A stretch of 64,000 bases of DNA from Flaccisagitta enflata (Eukaryota > Chaetognatha > Sagittoidea > Aphragmophora), in assembly GCA_965153355.1 (NCBI GenBank), contig OZ231127.1:58466001-58530000 (forward strand), given 5' to 3'. Every line of letters starts with the position of its first letter. Position 1 is the stretch's first letter. This document shows positions 36,417 to 47,695 of the stretch, one piece after another. Under the pieces are notes generated by a model. It saw nothing but the letters and a program-made list of their open reading frames with translations. It had not been told where the DNA came from and ran no database searches. Made by a program: the position numbers and the translations under genes.

Positions 36417-36917
36417 CTACAAACTGCCACTTGGTAGCGCCACACCAGAAGCCAGCCGCGCCGCAGTCGTGTCTAACTCGCGCACGGAAAGAGACGCGTC
36501 CGGGAGAAATGGCCCTCTTGAATTCGTACCAAAGAAGATGAGGAAACGCGACGGCTTCTTCTCCGTTGCCATTCTCGTCTTTGCCACTGGTCCATTCAAG
36601 AGGGGAGTTTCGCAGGAAAGCGTTTGCTGGTAACCATTCATTTCCTGGGTAGCGTGAATTGGCACCTGCCTGACCACCAACAAATCGCACTTGCTTCAGG
36701 ACCTTGTCTGTGAAAGGACAGGAATAAGAGAACGATCATTAAATACGTTTTTTGTTGGTGGTGATAAATTTTGCATTTACTTCACGACAATTCATTTGTT
36801 CATAGGTTAAAACTCAAAATGATACTCACTCGGAAATGGTTCCATGCCTTCGTCAGCCTTGACGGCAAGCAGCTTCAGCTGCAGCCACAGCAAGATTGGG
36901 ATAATGCGGAGAGACAT
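36417..36917 (-). CDS. First two exons of a secreted discoidin-like protein
   Basis: Exon 1 36917-36830: ATG, signal peptide (MSLRIIPILLWLQLKLLAVKA), donor CCGA|GTGAGT. Exon 2 36707-36417: acceptor CCTTTCACAG, donor GTAG|GTATGG. Phase 1 at both ends. Joined product: 29 residues, Asn at the junction, then 96 residues including QVRFVGGQAGANSRYPGNEW, FPHLLWYEFKRAISPGRVSF, CGAAGFWCGATKWQFVG. The pattern (GNEW.P, LWYEF, I.P.RVSFRAR, C-rich end) suggests an F5/8 type C / galactose-binding-like extracellular module, recognised from motif spacing only. The frame after the exon 2 donor soon stops, so further exons must lie below 36416. None was identified; the hAT gene occupies 30987-35339. Confidence 0.55.
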
Positions 36918-37844
36918 GATCGGTAAACTTCTATTTAAGATCCACGGAAAAAATGCAACTTTACGGCTAAGAAAATTGGAAAAGGAGAGATCGATGATCT
37001 ACCACGCGTATCAAAAAAAAAAAAGACGCACCTGGTCATTTATTGATAGAACAGACAAAAAAAATTATTGAAAAATTTTTTCATTGAAAGTAATTTTAAG
37101 ATTTTTGAATTTTCTTTCAATCTAGATCAGTCTCAGGTCTGTATCTCAAACCGTTTAAAAGTTACAGCCAGTCAAAGACAACTACTATTTTGAGCACATG
37201 ACAAAATACAAAATCCCTAAAAAATCATTTATTGTTTCTTTTTCTTATGAAAGTACTTAAGAAAAACTTTCAACCATTTTTTCAGTCAAAGTGATTTTGA
37301 AGATTTTCGAATTTTCTTTCATTCTAGACCAATCCCAAGTCTGTATCTCAAACGGTTTAGAAGTTATAGCTCATCAAAGTGAAATACTGATTGTCTTGAA
37401 TTCTTTTTCTCTTATGGAATCGTGAAAACGATTCTTGACTATTTTTACTCTTTTTTTTACTACGCCCGAACGCCTCAAGATTGAAAACTTTTTCTTTTTG
37501 ATTCTCAAAGCTTAAAAACTGGGCTTTTTAATAGTGCAAAACATTTAACTTGAAATCAAAGATTAAATGGCTAAAATGGTCATTCAAAAGTGCGTCTTTT
37601 TTTTTATTCGCGTGGTATGAACAGTTTTATATTTGCATTTCCACTTTTCCACTTTTACCCACTTAACAGGGTGTGCAAAAAATCTCGTACTAGCCATCAA
37701 ATCTATGGAAAAGACTCCTGGATTTGAAAAAAAATCTACCCAAGCTTAATCTAAAATCAAAAGACAGGTTATTTTTCATACTTTCGATATGAAAATGATG
37801 AATGGTAGACAGTAGAGTACATTTTAGATCAACAGGGACATAAT
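36918..37844. repeat. AT-rich DNA with a ~200-bp direct duplication
   Basis: 37077-37190 and 37280-37390 share AAGATTTTTGAATTTTCTTTC, the CTGTATCTCAAACCGTTT phrase and GTTATAGC-like ends. No gene seen in this stretch. Confidence 0.5.
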
Positions 37845-40800
37845 GGGATTTTTGATCCATTTTAGGGACCGCGAGTTCCATTTATTTATCACTACTCCAA
37901 GGTGGTTGTGGTAAAAATGTTGAAATTTGGTCATTTTGGGCTCAAAATCGGGCCACTTTGCGTTTGAAATTTGACCCAAAATCTATGAGATTATGAAACT
38001 AGAGCTCAAGAGCTAGCCAGTGGTGCAATCCGCATGTTGCTATCGTTTTTTGTTGAGATTTGAGAGCTTTTCAAAGATGGAAGGGTATGAGGGATTTTTT
38101 ACCACATAAATTCTGGTAGTCAATTTTGACATTTTTTACAATTTTTGATATATCTCCGCTTTGGATGGACAAATTTGGACAAAATTGGTGACCAAACTCA
38201 AGAGTTTTTGATGCTCTAACTGAATCTGGTAAAATTTTTGATCGATATGACCCTCAAAATATTTGGGAGACTCTAGAAGCAGGTGCTAAAAAGTGAATTT
38301 TTTCGCCATTTTGGCTACTTTGGTCAAAAAATTTGGGCACTTCCGAGATAGAAAAAGACAAAAAATTCATGAGCAAATTAAACTACAGCTCAAGATCTAA
38401 CCAATGGTGCAATCGGCATGTCAATATGTTAAAGCATATAGATTTGGTAGAGCTTCAAAGATCAGTGGGTATGATAAAATGACATTTTTTGGTAATTTTG
38501 GTCATTTTGGGCTCAAAATCGAACCACTTTGCTTTCGAAATTTGACCCAAAATCCATGAGATTATAAAACTAGAGCTCCAGAGCTAACCAGTGGTGCAAT
38601 CCGCATGTTGCTATCGTTTTTTGTTGAGATTTGAGAGCATTTCAAAGATGGAAGGGTATGAGGGTTTTTTTACCACATGAATTTGGTGGTCAATTATGAC
38701 GTTTTTCACAGTTTTTGATGTATCTCCGCTTTGGATGGACAAATTTGGACAAAATTGGTGACCAAATTGAAGAGTTTTTGATGCTCTCTCTGAATCTGGT
38801 AAAATTTTTGATCAATATGACTCTCAAATTTTTTGGGAAACTCTAGAAGCAGGTGCTAAAAAGTGAATTTTTTCACCATTTTGGCTACTTTGGTCAAAAA
38901 ATTTGGGCACTTCCAAGATAGAAAAAGACAAAAAATTCATGAGCAAATTAAACTTCAGTTCAAGATCTAACCAATGATGCAATCGGCATGTCAATATGTA
39001 AAGCATATAGATTTGGCAGAGCTTCAAAGATCAGTTGGTATGATCAAATGACATTTTTTGGTAATTTTGGTCATTTTGGGCTCGAAATAAGGCCACTTTG
39101 CTTTCAAAATTTGAGCAAAATTCTATCAGAATATAAGACTAGAGCTGAAGATCTAACCAGTGGTACAGTTCACATGTTGCTACCGTTTTTTGTTAAAATT
39201 TAAAAGCATTTCAAAGATGGAAGGTTATGATGCTTATTTTACCGGATAAATTTGGTGGTCAATTTTGACATTTTTTACAATTTCTGGTATATCTCCGCTT
39301 TGGATGGACCAATATGGATGAAATTGGTAACACAATGGAAGATTTTTTTTTATATTATTGATCGATATGACCCTCAAATTTCTGGGGGGACTCAAGAAAT
39401 AGGTGAAAATATGTCAACTTTGTAAGTAAAGTGGCCTGATTTTGAGCCCAAAATGACCAAAATTACCAAAAATGTCATTTGATTATACCGACTGATCTTT
39501 GAAGCTCTGCCAAATCTATATGCTTTAACATACTGACATGCCAATTGCACCATTGGTTAGATCTTGAACTGAAGTTTAATTTGCTCATGAATTTTTTGTC
39601 TTTTTCTATCTCGGAAGTGCCCAAATTTTTTGACCAAAGTAGCCAAAATGGTGAAAAAATTCACTTTTTAGCACCTGCTTCTAGAGTCTCCCAAAAAATT
39701 TGAGAGTCATATCGATCAAAAATTTTACCAGATTCAGATAGAGCATCAAAAACTCTTCAATTTGGTCACCAATTTTGTCCAAATTTGTCCATCCAAAGCG
39801 GAGATACATCAAAAACTGTGAAAAACGTCAAAATTGACCACCAAATTCATGTGGTACAAAAACCCTCATACCCTTCCATCTTTGAAATGCTCTCAAATCT
39901 CAACAAACAAGCCCAAGAGGGCAACAGTCGCATGCGTCTGGAAATGACAAACAAAAGAGCAAAAACATGTCAAAATGTTAAAAATGTTGAAAAATGCTAA
40001 AAATGTTAAAAATGTTAAAAATGTTAAAAATGTTAAAAATGTTAAAAATGTTGAAAATGTTAAAAATGTTAAAAATGTTAAATGTTAAAAATGTTAAAAT
40101 GCCAAAAATGTCAAAAATGTTAAAAATGTTAAAAATGTTAAAAATGTTAAATAATGTTAAAAGTCATAATTTTAAAAATGTGACGGACCGACGGACGGAC
40201 CTACCGACCTACCGACCGACACGGCAAGGTGTAGAGTCGCGTGCACGCGACTAAAAACGATAGCAACATGCGGATTGCACCGCTGGTTAGCTCTGGAGCT
40301 CTAGTTTTATAATCTCATGGATTTTGGGTCAAATTTTGAAAGCAAAGTGGTTCGATTTTGAGACCAAAATGACCAAAATTACCAAAAAATGTCATTTTAT
40401 CATACCCACTGATCTTTGAAGCTCTGCCAAATCTATATGCTTTAACATATTGACATGCCGATTTCACCATTAGTTAGATCTTGAGCTGTAGTTTAATTTG
40501 CTCGTGAATTTTTTGTCTTTTTCTATCTCGGAAGTGCCCAAATTTTTTGACCAAAGTAGCCAAAATGGCGAAAAAATTCACTTTTTAGCACCTGCTTCTA
40601 GAGTCTCCCAAATATTTTGAGGGTCATATCGATCAAGAATTTTACCAGATTCAGTTAGAGCATCAAAAACTCTTGAGTTTGGTCACCAATTTTGTCCAAA
40701 TTTGTCCATCCAAAGCGGAGATATATCAAAAATTGTAAAAAATGTCAAAATTGACTACCAAATTTATGTGGTAAAAAATCCCTCATACCCTTCCATCTTT

Positions 40801-41028
40801 GAAATGCTCTCAAATCTCAACAAAAAACGATAGCAACATGCGGATTGCACCACTGGCTAGCTCTTGAGCTCTAGTTTCATAATCTCATGGATTTTGGGTC
40901 AAATTTCAAATGCAAAGTGGCCCGATTTTGAGCCCAAAGTGACCATATTTCAACATTTTCACCACAACCACCTTGGAGTAGTGATAAATAAATGGAACTC
41001 GCGGTCCCTAAAATGGATCAAAAATCCC
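37845..41028. repeat. 3.2-kb palindrome of six ~570-bp units
   Basis: The left end GGGATTTTTGATCCATTTTA (37845) is repeated inverted at 41028. The phrase GGTCATTTTGGGCTCAAAAT occurs direct at about 37930, 38503 and 39070, and inverted at about 39433, 40350 and 40925. So three direct units face three inverted units around about 39400. Subtracting the 350-bp insertion at 39906, the spacings match (573/567 against 566/574). No convincing frame; its nature (foldback element or rearranged satellite) is open. Confidence 0.8.
39906..40257 (+). mobile_element. Hairpin-tail element inserted in one palindrome unit
   Basis: Head AACAAGCCCAAGAGGGC, CAGTCGCATGCGTCTGG; (AAAAATGTT)n 39970-40150; GACG/GACC tract; CACGGCAAGGTGTAGAGTCG, hairpin GTCGCGTGCACGCGAC, TAAAAA. 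It interrupts the phrase TCTCAAC-A6-CGATAGC, which is uninterrupted in sister units at about 38048, 38621 and 40817. Confidence 0.9.
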
Positions 41029-41109
41029 AAATCTCTTTTGTTCTAGGTAGTAATATTATAAAAATAATCAAAAACGATCGGGTACATGGGTTTTGAGCAC
41101 AAGAGGGGG

Positions 41110-41153
41110 AAAACATACCGTCAAGCGACTTATAGATGTTGGCCTTGTTTTTT

Positions 41154-41208
<55 letters not shown>

Positions 41209-41229
41209 GTCTTTCTTTCTATCTTTCGT

Positions 41230-41304
<75 letters not shown>

Positions 41305-41313
41305 ATCTTTCGT

Positions 41314-41373
<60 letters not shown>

Positions 41374-41395
41374 TATTTCTTTCTTTCCTTCTTTC
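41110..41395 (-). repeat. Head fragment of a long hairpin element, then (TTTC)n
   Basis: CAAGCGACTTATAGATGTTG, GCCTTGTTTT is the inverse head of the long type. A near-perfect (TTTC)n microsatellite of about 240 bp follows directly (41150-41392). Confidence 0.85.
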
Positions 41396-41501
41396 TTAGC
41401 TATTAATTTCATGCGTAGTCCCATTCCCATCCATTTTCCTCTGCAGGACTCAAAAAGACTGAAGGGACTTCGTCTTTTCGACTTTTTTCCAAATAACCAT
41501 A

Positions 41502-42348
41502 CAGTGGGAACCCGATTTAACGACCCTGAAGGGACTAGGGACTTTTGGTTGTTAAATCCGAATTTTGTTAAATCGAATTTCTAATTTTCTATTATTGAAA
41601 CTGCTTCATGAGCAAATAAGACTAGCATCAGTTTCAAATTGATTATCATAGTTTTTAAGCATTTATGCAAATGGTCAACAAACATAGAAACAGCCAGAGC
41701 TAAAGACAACAGAAAGACAGACAGACGGACAGACAGACAGACAGAAAAACAGAAAGACTGACAAACAGCCAGACAAAACAGTCAGCCTTGTAAAAACTCA
41801 CAACGGCATGTGAAAGAAGAAGTATAGATTACTAAATTACTAAATTACTAAATTACTAAATAATTACTTAATAGATTACTAAATAAATTACTAAATTACT
41901 AAATTACTAAATACTTCAAGTTATTTGAGAGAAAAAATTTTCATTAAAGAATAGCTGATATTGATTTAAATCTTTTCAAAAAAAAGTTAATCTACTAATG
42001 ATAATTTCATCTTTTAGTTCACAGTTTTTTTCATTCTTTAGCTGTTATTTCGTTCACTTTCATGTTTAAAATCTTAGTTTATTATTTAAAAATGATATAT
42101 CAAAGCTTCAATGAAGATTCAAAATAAAAAAATCATAGAAATAAAATGTCAATGTCACTAAATCGGGAAAAAAATTCCTAGGGACCTGAAAATAGTGACT
42201 TTAAATCAGGTTTGGCTGTTATATCAGGTGTTGTTAAATCAGGTAAAATTAGCATTACAAAAACCTGTAAAAATTTGGGACCAAAGAATCTTGGATGTTA
42301 AATCCGAAATGATGTTAAATCAGGTGACAAAAAGGCGGTAGTCCACTG
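41502..42348 (-). mobile_element. pogo/Tigger-like element, second copy
   Basis: Inverse of the copy at 818-1593: CAGTGGGAACCCGATTTAAC at the left, GGCGGTAGTCCACTG at the right, with TA at 41500-41501 and 42349-42350. It contains (ACAG)n at 41708-41745 and an expanded ATTACTAA run at 41825-41910 not seen in the first copy. Confidence 0.7.
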
Positions 42349-42865
42349 TATTTTGATTTTTAAACGCATTTTTTCTTAGTTTCGATACTTCAATTTTTTG
42401 CGTTTTCAAAATGGTAAAAAAGGTGATAAGATTACAAAGATGAATAGTTTTTTTTCCTTGCTGGCCGTTACTTTAGCGCTGTTTTCAAGCGTTTTGAAAC
42501 GCAAAAATCTCATGGTTTTAAAACTTTAGAATTGCAAAGTTTTGATACCTCAACTATGCCTCAATATTCGTTTCAAAAGTTGCGCATACTCGTGGTTTTG
42601 AAACGACAATATAAGATCGTTTTGAAACTGCATAAGAACGCCCGTTTCAAAACGGCCTTTTCCAGCACTTTTGTGACAAAAATTCATAATTTTTGTCACA
42701 ATAATCCATTTTTTTGCATTTTTGAAATGATTTTTGGCGGTTTAATACGCCACGGAATACAGTTAAGCTTCACTAGAAGGCATTTGAAGGGACCGACTCA
42801 TTTCATGCCTGCAAGGCGGGATGCCTTATTGCCGAGCATGACTTTTTCTTTGGTTTACATTGATA

Positions 42866-44377
42866 GGGTGAAGTGGGGTAAAACGGGTCACTTTTTGGAA
42901 TGTTTTTTTGATATCGCGTAATTTATTGAAAAAATGAAGAATTTTACGGATGGTTATGGACATTGTGTGTTTCCTCTACTACCACGAAAAAGGAAATTGC
43001 CTCCAAAAAGATCTGTTTAGAGGGCAGCCCTCCTTTTTGTGAACGGGTAAGTGACCCATTTTACCCCACCCAGGTGGGGTAAAGTGGGTCACCTACTTTT
43101 TGGGCAGCGGCCCCGAAGGGGTCGATGACCTATGCTTTCACACATATGGGGGATTTTCTCCTTCTTCTCCTCCTTCTCCTCCTTCTCCTCCTACGTCCCC
43201 CCCTCATATCCCAGTCTCGAGGCCCAAATTCCAGTCTCGAGGCCCAAATCCCAGTCTTGAGGCCCAAATCCCAGCCTCAAGGCCCAAATCCTAGCCTCAA
43301 GGCCTAAATCCTAGCATGGAGGCCCAGATTTCAGTCTTGAAGCCCAAATCTCAGCCTCAACGTCAAAATCTCAGCCAAGAAGCCCAGATCCTGGTCTTGA
43401 GGCCCAAATCTCAGTCTCCAGGCTAGGATTTGGGCCGTGAGGCTAGGATTTGGACCATGAGGCTGGGATTTGGGCCTAAAGACTGGGATTTGGGCCTCGA
43501 GACTGGAATTTGGGCCTCGAGACTGGGATATGAGGGGGGAGGGACGGAGGAGAAGGAGGAGAAGAAGGAGAAAATCCCCCATATGTGTGAAAGCATAGGT
43601 CATCGACCCCTTCGGGGCCGCTGCCCTGCTCCCCCCTCAACTTCACCCAAACCTACTTAGGCAGGGCACGGGTACCGCTGACCATCTAACGCTTTTGCGA
43701 CTATCTTTCAATAATATCCACAATTTCTTTATCTCAAGTGATCAATTCGTACATAGTAGTAAAAAAGGAACAGTTTTATACTTCAGATGAGCCAAAAATA
43801 TCAGCAAACAGCAAATATTGTTGAGTTTTGAATAAAATGATATGCAAATGATGTTTTGACATCAAATCAAAAATTTTCATTAAAAAACTTTTAAAAAGGT
43901 TGGAAAAATATGAAAATGGGAAAAATGAGCTTTACATCACGTACTTTAACCCATGAGCATGGATAGCAAGTTTTTCGCTGAAAATTTGGTGAATTTAGCT
44001 GTGTGACCCATTTTACCCCACATTACTAAAAATTGATTTTTTTGCTAAATATAGATAAAAACTGAAAAACATCACTGTCCACGTTTGACCACCCATCCGT
44101 CGTATGTAGGCGATGAGCAATAATTTTCTTCCTCCATTTGGTCTCCACGGCAACCAGAAGTTGGTTTCATGACCAGCGACGCCGAAACTTTTTATTTGTA
44201 AATAGCATTGCATTATGCATCAATGCATTTAAGAAATGGGGCAAATGTTTGTCTTGGAGTACCACACGGCATCCTTCTTTTCATATCAGATGAAAAATTT
44301 GCTTCATTTCGCTAGATTATTTCAGAATTTAAAGTATCCCATTTTACCCCGCTGACCCATTTTACCCCACTCTACCC
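42866..44377. mobile_element. TA-flanked element with GGGGTAAAATGGGTCA ends
   Basis: Left GGGTGAAGTGGGGTAAAACG, right inverse of GGGTAGAGTGGGGTAAAATG; TA at 42864-42865 and 44378-44379. The terminal phrase recurs internally in both orientations (43048-43090, 43998-44025, 44338-44370). A family C element (43095-43707) is nested inside. No transposase frame. Confidence 0.65.
43095..43707 (-). mobile_element. Family C hairpin element, most complete copy
   Basis: Tail TTTTTGGGCAGCGGCCCCG, AAGGGGTCGATGACCTATGC, CACACATATGGGGG; about 15 units of GAGGCCCAAATCCCAGTCTC, the distal ones inverted; then the arm repeats inverted at 43560-43630 (AGCATAGGTCATCGACCCC) and the head GCAGGGCACGGGTACCGCTG to AACGCTTTTGCGACTATC. 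The arms are about 75 bp. Confidence 0.75.
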
Positions 44378-44912
44378 TAATTGTTTCTTTGTTAGAGATA
44401 GTACTTGTCAGATTGATCTAGCCAATCCATGTGGTAGGAGAAATGATGTAGACTTAGAAACAAAGAGATGGAAGAGACAGACAGGAAAACATATAGAGGA
44501 ACTTGCAGATTGAATAGATGCCAAGTGACGGACTACTGAGGGTGGATGGACGCAGAACATGAAAAATGCTGAAAGTTTTTGTCTAAAATCAAAACCAAGG
44601 GTTTTTTTTTGTAGCGTCAATATTTCTTTTTACCTTCTTATACAAAATTGAGTTTAGATAGTCAATAATAACTGGTGGCTGTAGGCCGCATTCTTTCTCC
44701 CGATTTAATCCCGTCATCGTCATTTGCAGTCAATGATTTCTGCAACCTCGTTTTCATCTTGATCGTCATCGTCATCGCTATCGTCATCATCATCGTCATA
44801 TGGGATCATCATCGATATCATCATCAAAATCATTGGTCTTGATGATTGCGACTGTTCTTTTTCTTCTTCTTCTCCTCCTCTTATTTTCTTCTTTTTCTTC
44901 TTTTTGTTTTTC

Positions 44913-45544
44913 TTTTTAGGTGCGCCATAGCACCTCTATAACTAGCTCTGTCTATCGGTCGGTTGGTCGGTCGGTCCGTCACGCTCGAGTTGAAAATCTC
45001 TAAAAGAAGCAAAAATCACTGGGAATGATTCAGAAATATGATATGATGATTTTTTGGTGCGCTACAGCACCTTTATAAGAGGTTCTGTCTGTCCGTCCAT
45101 CCGTCCGTCAGTCACGCTAGAAGAAAAAATCGCTAAAAATTTCTGAAATCCATTGAAAGCTCATTTCGTTCATCATTGATGATACTCGTCATTTCGTTAA
45201 GTAATCAACTACAATTAGGTCTGATAGAGCTGGTGATAGGTCTGATAGAGCTGGTGATAGGTCGGATAGGTCCTATAGAGCTGGGAAAAGGGCTGATAGA
45301 GCTCAGCATAGGTCTGATAGAGCCCAGGATAGGTCTGATAGAGCTCAGGATAGGTCTGATAGAGCTAGGGATAGGTCTGATAGAGCTGGTGATAGGTCAG
45401 ATAGGTCTGATAGAGCTCAGGATAGGTCTGATAGGGCTCAGGATAGGTCTGATAGAGCTAGGGATAGGTCTGATGGAGCTAGGGATAGGTCTAAGAATCA
45501 TCAACGCCCGGCGCACCGTCTTGGCCCGTGTATCCGGCCTTGTT
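44913..45544 (-). mobile_element. GTGCGCC-type hairpin element with two tail modules
   Basis: Tail TTTTTAGGTGCGCCATAGCAC, GGTC tract, CACGCTCGAGTTGAAAATC; a second tail-like module at 45056 (GGTGCGCTACAGCACC, GTCC tract, CACGCTAGAAG); then about 18 units of AGGTCTGATAGAGCT; head CGCCCGGCGCACCGTCTTGG..GGCCTTG. Close copy at 51864. A (TTTTTC)n run (45545-45612) follows the head. Confidence 0.75.
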
Positions 45545-45612
45545 CTTTTTCTTTTTCTTTTTCTTTTTCTTTTTCTTTTTCTTTTTCTTTTTCTTTTTCT
45601 TTTTCTTTTTCT

Positions 45613-46291
45613 TCTTCTCCTTCTTCTTCATGCCTTCTAGGCGAGCACGAAAACCTTATATTACACTTATTTCATGCCTTCTAGTGAAATTTGCCTTAAA
45701 GGCGGGTGCGCTATAGACGGGTTTCCTCAACAATAAAACTAAGGCAAAAAAGTTGGGACTTTTTAAATCATGCCATCTAGCGAGGGATGCCTTATTAGTG
45801 GGTGCGCTCTAGTAGCAGCCTAACTTCGCGAGCGATTGAGATGCACAAAGAGTTAAAGCAAGTTGTGTATGTGTAGTTCAAGTTTGGAAACTATCAAGGT
45901 CATCTGTTAAGTGGAATGATTCGACCAAGGACATTTTGTGTCAGGGGGTCAGCGTAATCGCGAGTAGCAGAATTACTTCAAAATTGTATACTATAAACAT
46001 AGGCCGTTTTCAACCAAGGGTTGAAAAGAGAGTAAAAAACGAAATTATGAAGGTCAATAAGATCTATGATGATTACAAAAACATGTAGAAAAAAGATATT
46101 TCGCTAGATGTATACATATTCTAAGACATTTAGGATATAATTATCGATGTTAAAGATTACGTCTATGCGTTATCGCGAAAAATTATGAATTACTGCAATA
46201 TGCAAATGAGCTTTTTGACATTACTGTTTAGCGCTTGCACACATGTAAACGAGTCCAATTTCATTTATTTTCTTTGTGTCCACTAGTTTTC
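45613..46291. other. Unassigned DNA with TCATGCCTTCTAG phrases
   Basis: TCATGCC(T/A)TCTAG recurs at 45629, 45673 and 45770, twice ahead of GCGGGTGCGC or GTGGGTGCGC. A related phrase is at 42803. No gene. Confidence 0.4.
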
Positions 46292-46462
46292 TTTTTAGTT
46301 GCGGACAAGCAACTCTGAGAGCCTTTGTCGTCCATTGGTCTATCCGTCCGTCGGTTCATTGGTCTGTCCCTTGGTCTGTCGGTCCATGAGCACGAGTTGA
46401 AAAATGTAAAAACGCGCATTTTCGCCCCTGCCAACCCGTCTGCAACTGGTATTGGCCTTGTT
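46292..46462 (-). mobile_element. GTTGCG-type hairpin element
   Basis: TTTTTAGTTGCGGACAAGCAACT tail, GAGAGCCTTTGTCG, GTCC/GGTC tract, GAGCACGAGTTGAAAAATG, CCCCTGCCAACCCG, head TCTGCAACTGGTATTGGCCTTG. Confidence 0.7.
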
Positions 46463-46525
46463 AGATGCATCCTCCCTTATGACTTAAGATGACTAGAAAT
46501 GACCTAATATTAATAAAAATGACCT

Positions 46526-47112
46526 AACAGGTCGCCCAAGGGCAATATGTTGTCAGCGATACCCGTTGTCGGCGATACCCGTTGCCCTGCTTTGAGTGAT
46601 TATGAATTGGAGTGAGGGGAAGCAAGGCAGCGGCCCTGAAGGGGACAATGTCCTGTGGAACACAGGGGGAATTTTGTTTTTCCTGTCTCAAGAATTGGAT
46701 GAGATGCTGACTGAAGGCCTTCAAGAGGCTTAACTGAGGTCTAAGAAGGCTGAGGTCTAAGAAGGCCTGAGAATGTCAATCGGAAGCTTGGGATAGCTGG
46801 CCCTGAGAATTTGGATTTGAGAACTGAGAGGCCAGGTTTGAGGCCTGAGAGGCTGGATATGAGACCTGAGAGGCTGGATTTGAGGCCTAAGAGGCTGGTT
46901 TTGAGGCCTGAGAGGCTGGATTTGAGGCCTGAGAGGCTGGATTTGAGGCCTGCAAGGCTGGATTTGAGGTCTCAGTACCCAGGTTGAGGCCTGAGAGGCC
47001 TGATAAGGTTAGGGGGGGAACGGATGGATGGACGAACGAATGAACAAACGAACAAACGAAGGTTCCCTGAGTTCTACAGGACATCGTCCCTTTCGGGGCC
47101 ACTGCCTAAAAA
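46526..47112 (+). mobile_element. Family C hairpin element
   Basis: AACAGGTCGCCCAAGGGC head with GATACCCGTTG duplicated, AGGCAGCGGCCCTGAAGGG arm, GAGGCCTGAGAGGCTGGATT units (46830-46990), GACG/GAAC tract, distal arm TTCTACAGGACATCGTCCC, GGGGCCACTGCCTAAAAA. Confidence 0.7.
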
Positions 47113-47693
47113 GTAAGAAAAATAAAGTTTGACGGAAAAACGGATGGATAGAAAGGCAGATGGATGGACGGACTGAAGGACGAACAAGGATAGTTGAGAG
47201 GTTGACCAGTGGAAGATCTTGTGTCAAGAATAGTTGATGTGAAGAAAAGGGGAAACCGATATGGCGATATGCAAAAGCACAATTAGTGACAGACATTTTT
47301 GAAGCATTATTGTTTTGAAAACATGATTTGAAAAAAGTCGAGTCTCTTTCACCTCGCGTCTTTCTGTCTGATTGGCTCTCTCCATGCAATCTTCTTCACA
47401 GGAAAACATTGATTTATTCATGAATCAAGTCGCACGGACACCATCTACACTGAACTAATGTCAAGAGCTGATGTAAATTGGTTATTCAGGAAAAAATTCG
47501 ATGTCAGTCTTGGACTTTTTTACATAATCGAGACAAATATGTTTTTTATTGTATTGATGTGAGCATGCACATACAAAAAAACATATCAATGAGCTCAGTT
47601 GATTGTCTGGTTGAGTGATTTTGAGCATTTTAGCTCATCTTGCTCAATTGGCTCAGTCTTTTTTTTTCTCTGATTTTCAGTGCTCTCAATACA
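47113..47693. other. Unassigned DNA
   Basis: No supported feature apart from a short GATG/GACG-rich start that continues the adjoining element. Confidence 0.4.
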
Positions 47694-47695
47694 TA

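Noticed and set aside
45176-45640. Ile/Gly/Leu/Glu repeat protein (also 52194-52499)
   Set aside because: Translation of AGGTCTGATAGAGCT-type core repeats of a hairpin element that is open because the unit is a multiple of three; no start context or splice evidence.
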